Source: Bacillota bacterium
GTDB lineage: Bacteria; Bacillota; Clostridia; Oscillospirales; Ruminococcaceae
Reading direction: 5' to 3'
Length of the DNA: 13,337 bases
Assembly: GCA_023429685.1 (NCBI GenBank)
Contig: JAEZDF010000118.1
Coordinates: 1 to 13,337 of the forward strand
A program made the position numbers and the translations under genes. This document shows positions 12,314 to 13,337 of this stretch, piece after piece. The first letter of the stretch is position 1. The number at the start of each line of letters is the position of its first letter. The notes beneath the pieces were generated by a model. It saw only the letters and a list, made by a program, of their open reading frames with translations, made no database searches and was not told the origin of the DNA.

Positions 12314-12315
12314 TA

Positions 12316-13335
12316 TTAACTCCATTTGGTGTTGGACAGGTACACCAGATGCGCAATGCCGGGAATGCTTTCGCCCTGTTGCAGGCTGGTGGTGCTCATC
12401 AGCGCGCCCGTTGCGACAAACAGCACATTGTTGAGTGCGCCTTCCTTAATGCGGGACAGGATATACGAGCACAGCACCGACGCGCTGCACCCGCAGCCCG
12501 AGCCGCCCGCGTTCACCCCCTGCTCCTCTAGGTCAAAGATCAGCATGCCGCAGTCGCTGTGGCGACCCGAGATGTCGTACCCCTCGCGCTTGAGCAGCTC
12601 GATAACTAGCTCCGAGCCCACCTGCCCGAGGTCGCCGGTTAAAATCAGGTCGTACTGGTCGGGGGAGGTTGCGGTGTCGGTAAAATAGGTCAGCAGTGTG
12701 TCTGCCGCCGCGGGTGCCATTGCGGCACCCATGTTGTTCACGTCGGTGATGCCCATATCCTGCACCTTACCCACCGTCACCGCGCGCACATAGGGTGCGA
12801 GCGCCGACTGTTTTACAATCGCGCAGCCCGAGCCCGTCACCGTCCACTGCGAGCTGGGTGCGCGCAGACCGCCGTACTCCAGCGGGTAGCGAAACTGTCG
12901 CTCTGCCGAACAGAAATGCGATGAGGTGACGCAGATGCAGCTGCCCGCCGCACCCGTATCCACAAACACCGAGCCGATGCACAGCGATTCCGCCATGGTG
13001 GAACACGCGCCGAACAGCCCCAAAAACGGCACACCTAGGTCACGCAGCCCGTAGGTGGAGCTGATGGACTGGTTGAGCAGGTCGCCCGCAAACACATAAT
13101 CGATGTCGGCAGGCGAAAGCTGCGCCTTGGATAGCGCCTTGTTCACGGCATCCTTTTGCAGACGGCTTTCCGCCTTTTCCCACGTCTCTTCACCCATGGT
13201 GGTGTCGGTGCAGATCATGTCAAAGTAGCGCGCAAGCGGCCCTTCGCTCTCCTTTTTTCCCACCACCGACGCATACGCGGCAATGCTGGGACAGGTGTCA
13301 AGACGCAGTGTGTATCTTCCCTGACGTGTGGGCAT
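12316..13335 (-). CDS. spoVAD: Stage V sporulation protein AD
   Basis: A 339-residue SpoVAD, a thiolase-fold protein on the outer face of the forespore inner membrane that binds dipicolinic acid for the SpoVA channel. Family landmarks are AGDLLNQSISSTYGLRDLG (83-101), FGACSTMAESL (108-118, Cys111), TSSHFCSAERQFRYPLEYG (137-155), QWTVTGSG (163-170), ILTGDLGQVGSE (231-242) and GGSGCGCSASV (277-287). The ATG at 13335 matches the family N-terminus (M...GRYTLRL...P.IAAYASVVG), so the gene is probably complete, although its ribosome site and promoter lie beyond the edge. spoVAE follows, and spoVAC is expected upstream outside the window. Confidence 0.96.
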   Translation of the reverse strand: MPTRQGRYTLRLDTCPSIAAYASVVGKKESEGPLARYFDMICTDTTMGEETWEKAESRLQKDAVNKALSKAQLSPADIDYVFAGDLLNQSISSTYGLRDLGVPFLGLFGACSTMAESLCIGSVFVDTGAAGSCICVTSSHFCSAERQFRYPLEYGGLRAPSSQWTVTGSGCAIVKQSALAPYVRAVTVGKVQDMGITDVNNMGAAMAPAAADTLLTYFTDTATSPDQYDLILTGDLGQVGSELVIELLKREGYDISGRHSDCGMLIFDLEEQGVNAGGSGCGCSASVLCSYILSRIKEGALNNVLFVATGALMSTTSLQQGESIPGIAHLVYLSNTKWS

Positions 13336-13337
13336 AA

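Noticed and set aside
1..13337. CRISPR array, prophage, transposase, toxin-antitoxin or defence island
   Set aside because: No regularly spaced repeats, no recombinase or phage proteins and no defence-type domains among the genes. The window is mostly ordinary chromosomal sequence.

Overview
The window looks like a chromosomal segment of a spore-forming, anaerobic member of the Clostridia, possibly Oscillospiraceae-like. The reasons are spoVAD and spoVAE at the right end, an A-type flavodiiron protein, strong AGGAG-type ribosome sites, several GTG/TTG starts, and short 'GTAGGG...' palindromic intergenic repeats of the kind common in that group. Most genes are housekeeping or catabolic. I see no transposase, phage gene, CRISPR array, rRNA or tRNA. 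The extreme left (about 100-1175) is AT-richer and more accessory in character than the rest.

Layout. (1) 1-65, minus: the first codons of glycyl-tRNA synthetase, cut by the window edge, with a good promoter at 110-138. (2) 352-1175, plus: an unannotated 41-residue single-pass membrane protein followed by a lipoprotein of unknown function, with hairpins before and between them. (3) 1209-5527, minus: a nucleoside-catabolism operon transcribed right to left, deoC - deoD-type pnp - deoB - cdd - AEC-family permease, starting from a promoter near 5498-5527 and ending in a strong terminator at 1209-1246. (4) 5594-7774, plus: a short formate/nitrite-family transporter with its own promoter and terminator, then an aspartate/glutamate racemase plus a GNAT acetyltransferase. 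(5) 7784-9927, minus: a flavodiiron protein followed by a CPBP membrane protease. (6) 10039-11622, plus: a tRNA 2'-O-methyltransferase (TrmL-like) and a DegV-family protein. (7) 11732-13335, minus: spoVAD then spoVAE, with spoVAC expected beyond the right edge.

How the genes work together. In the deo operon, Cdd deaminates cytidine and deoxycytidine. PNP splits purine nucleosides to base plus (deoxy)ribose-1-phosphate, and DeoB turns this into the 5-phosphate. DeoC cleaves deoxyribose-5-phosphate to glyceraldehyde-3-phosphate and acetaldehyde. The AEC permease at the end of the operon has no assigned substrate. SpoVAD and SpoVAE belong to the dipicolinic-acid channel of the forespore inner membrane. 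The flavodiiron protein reduces O2 or NO in anaerobes.

There is no convincing new multi-gene defence or mobile system here. The most interesting signals are the small membrane protein/lipoprotein pair with its structured leader, the AEC transporter in the deo operon, a palindrome overlapping the deoC promoter, the palindromic repeats inserted inside two operons (one may supply part of a promoter), and the racemase with Thr in place of the usual first catalytic Cys.
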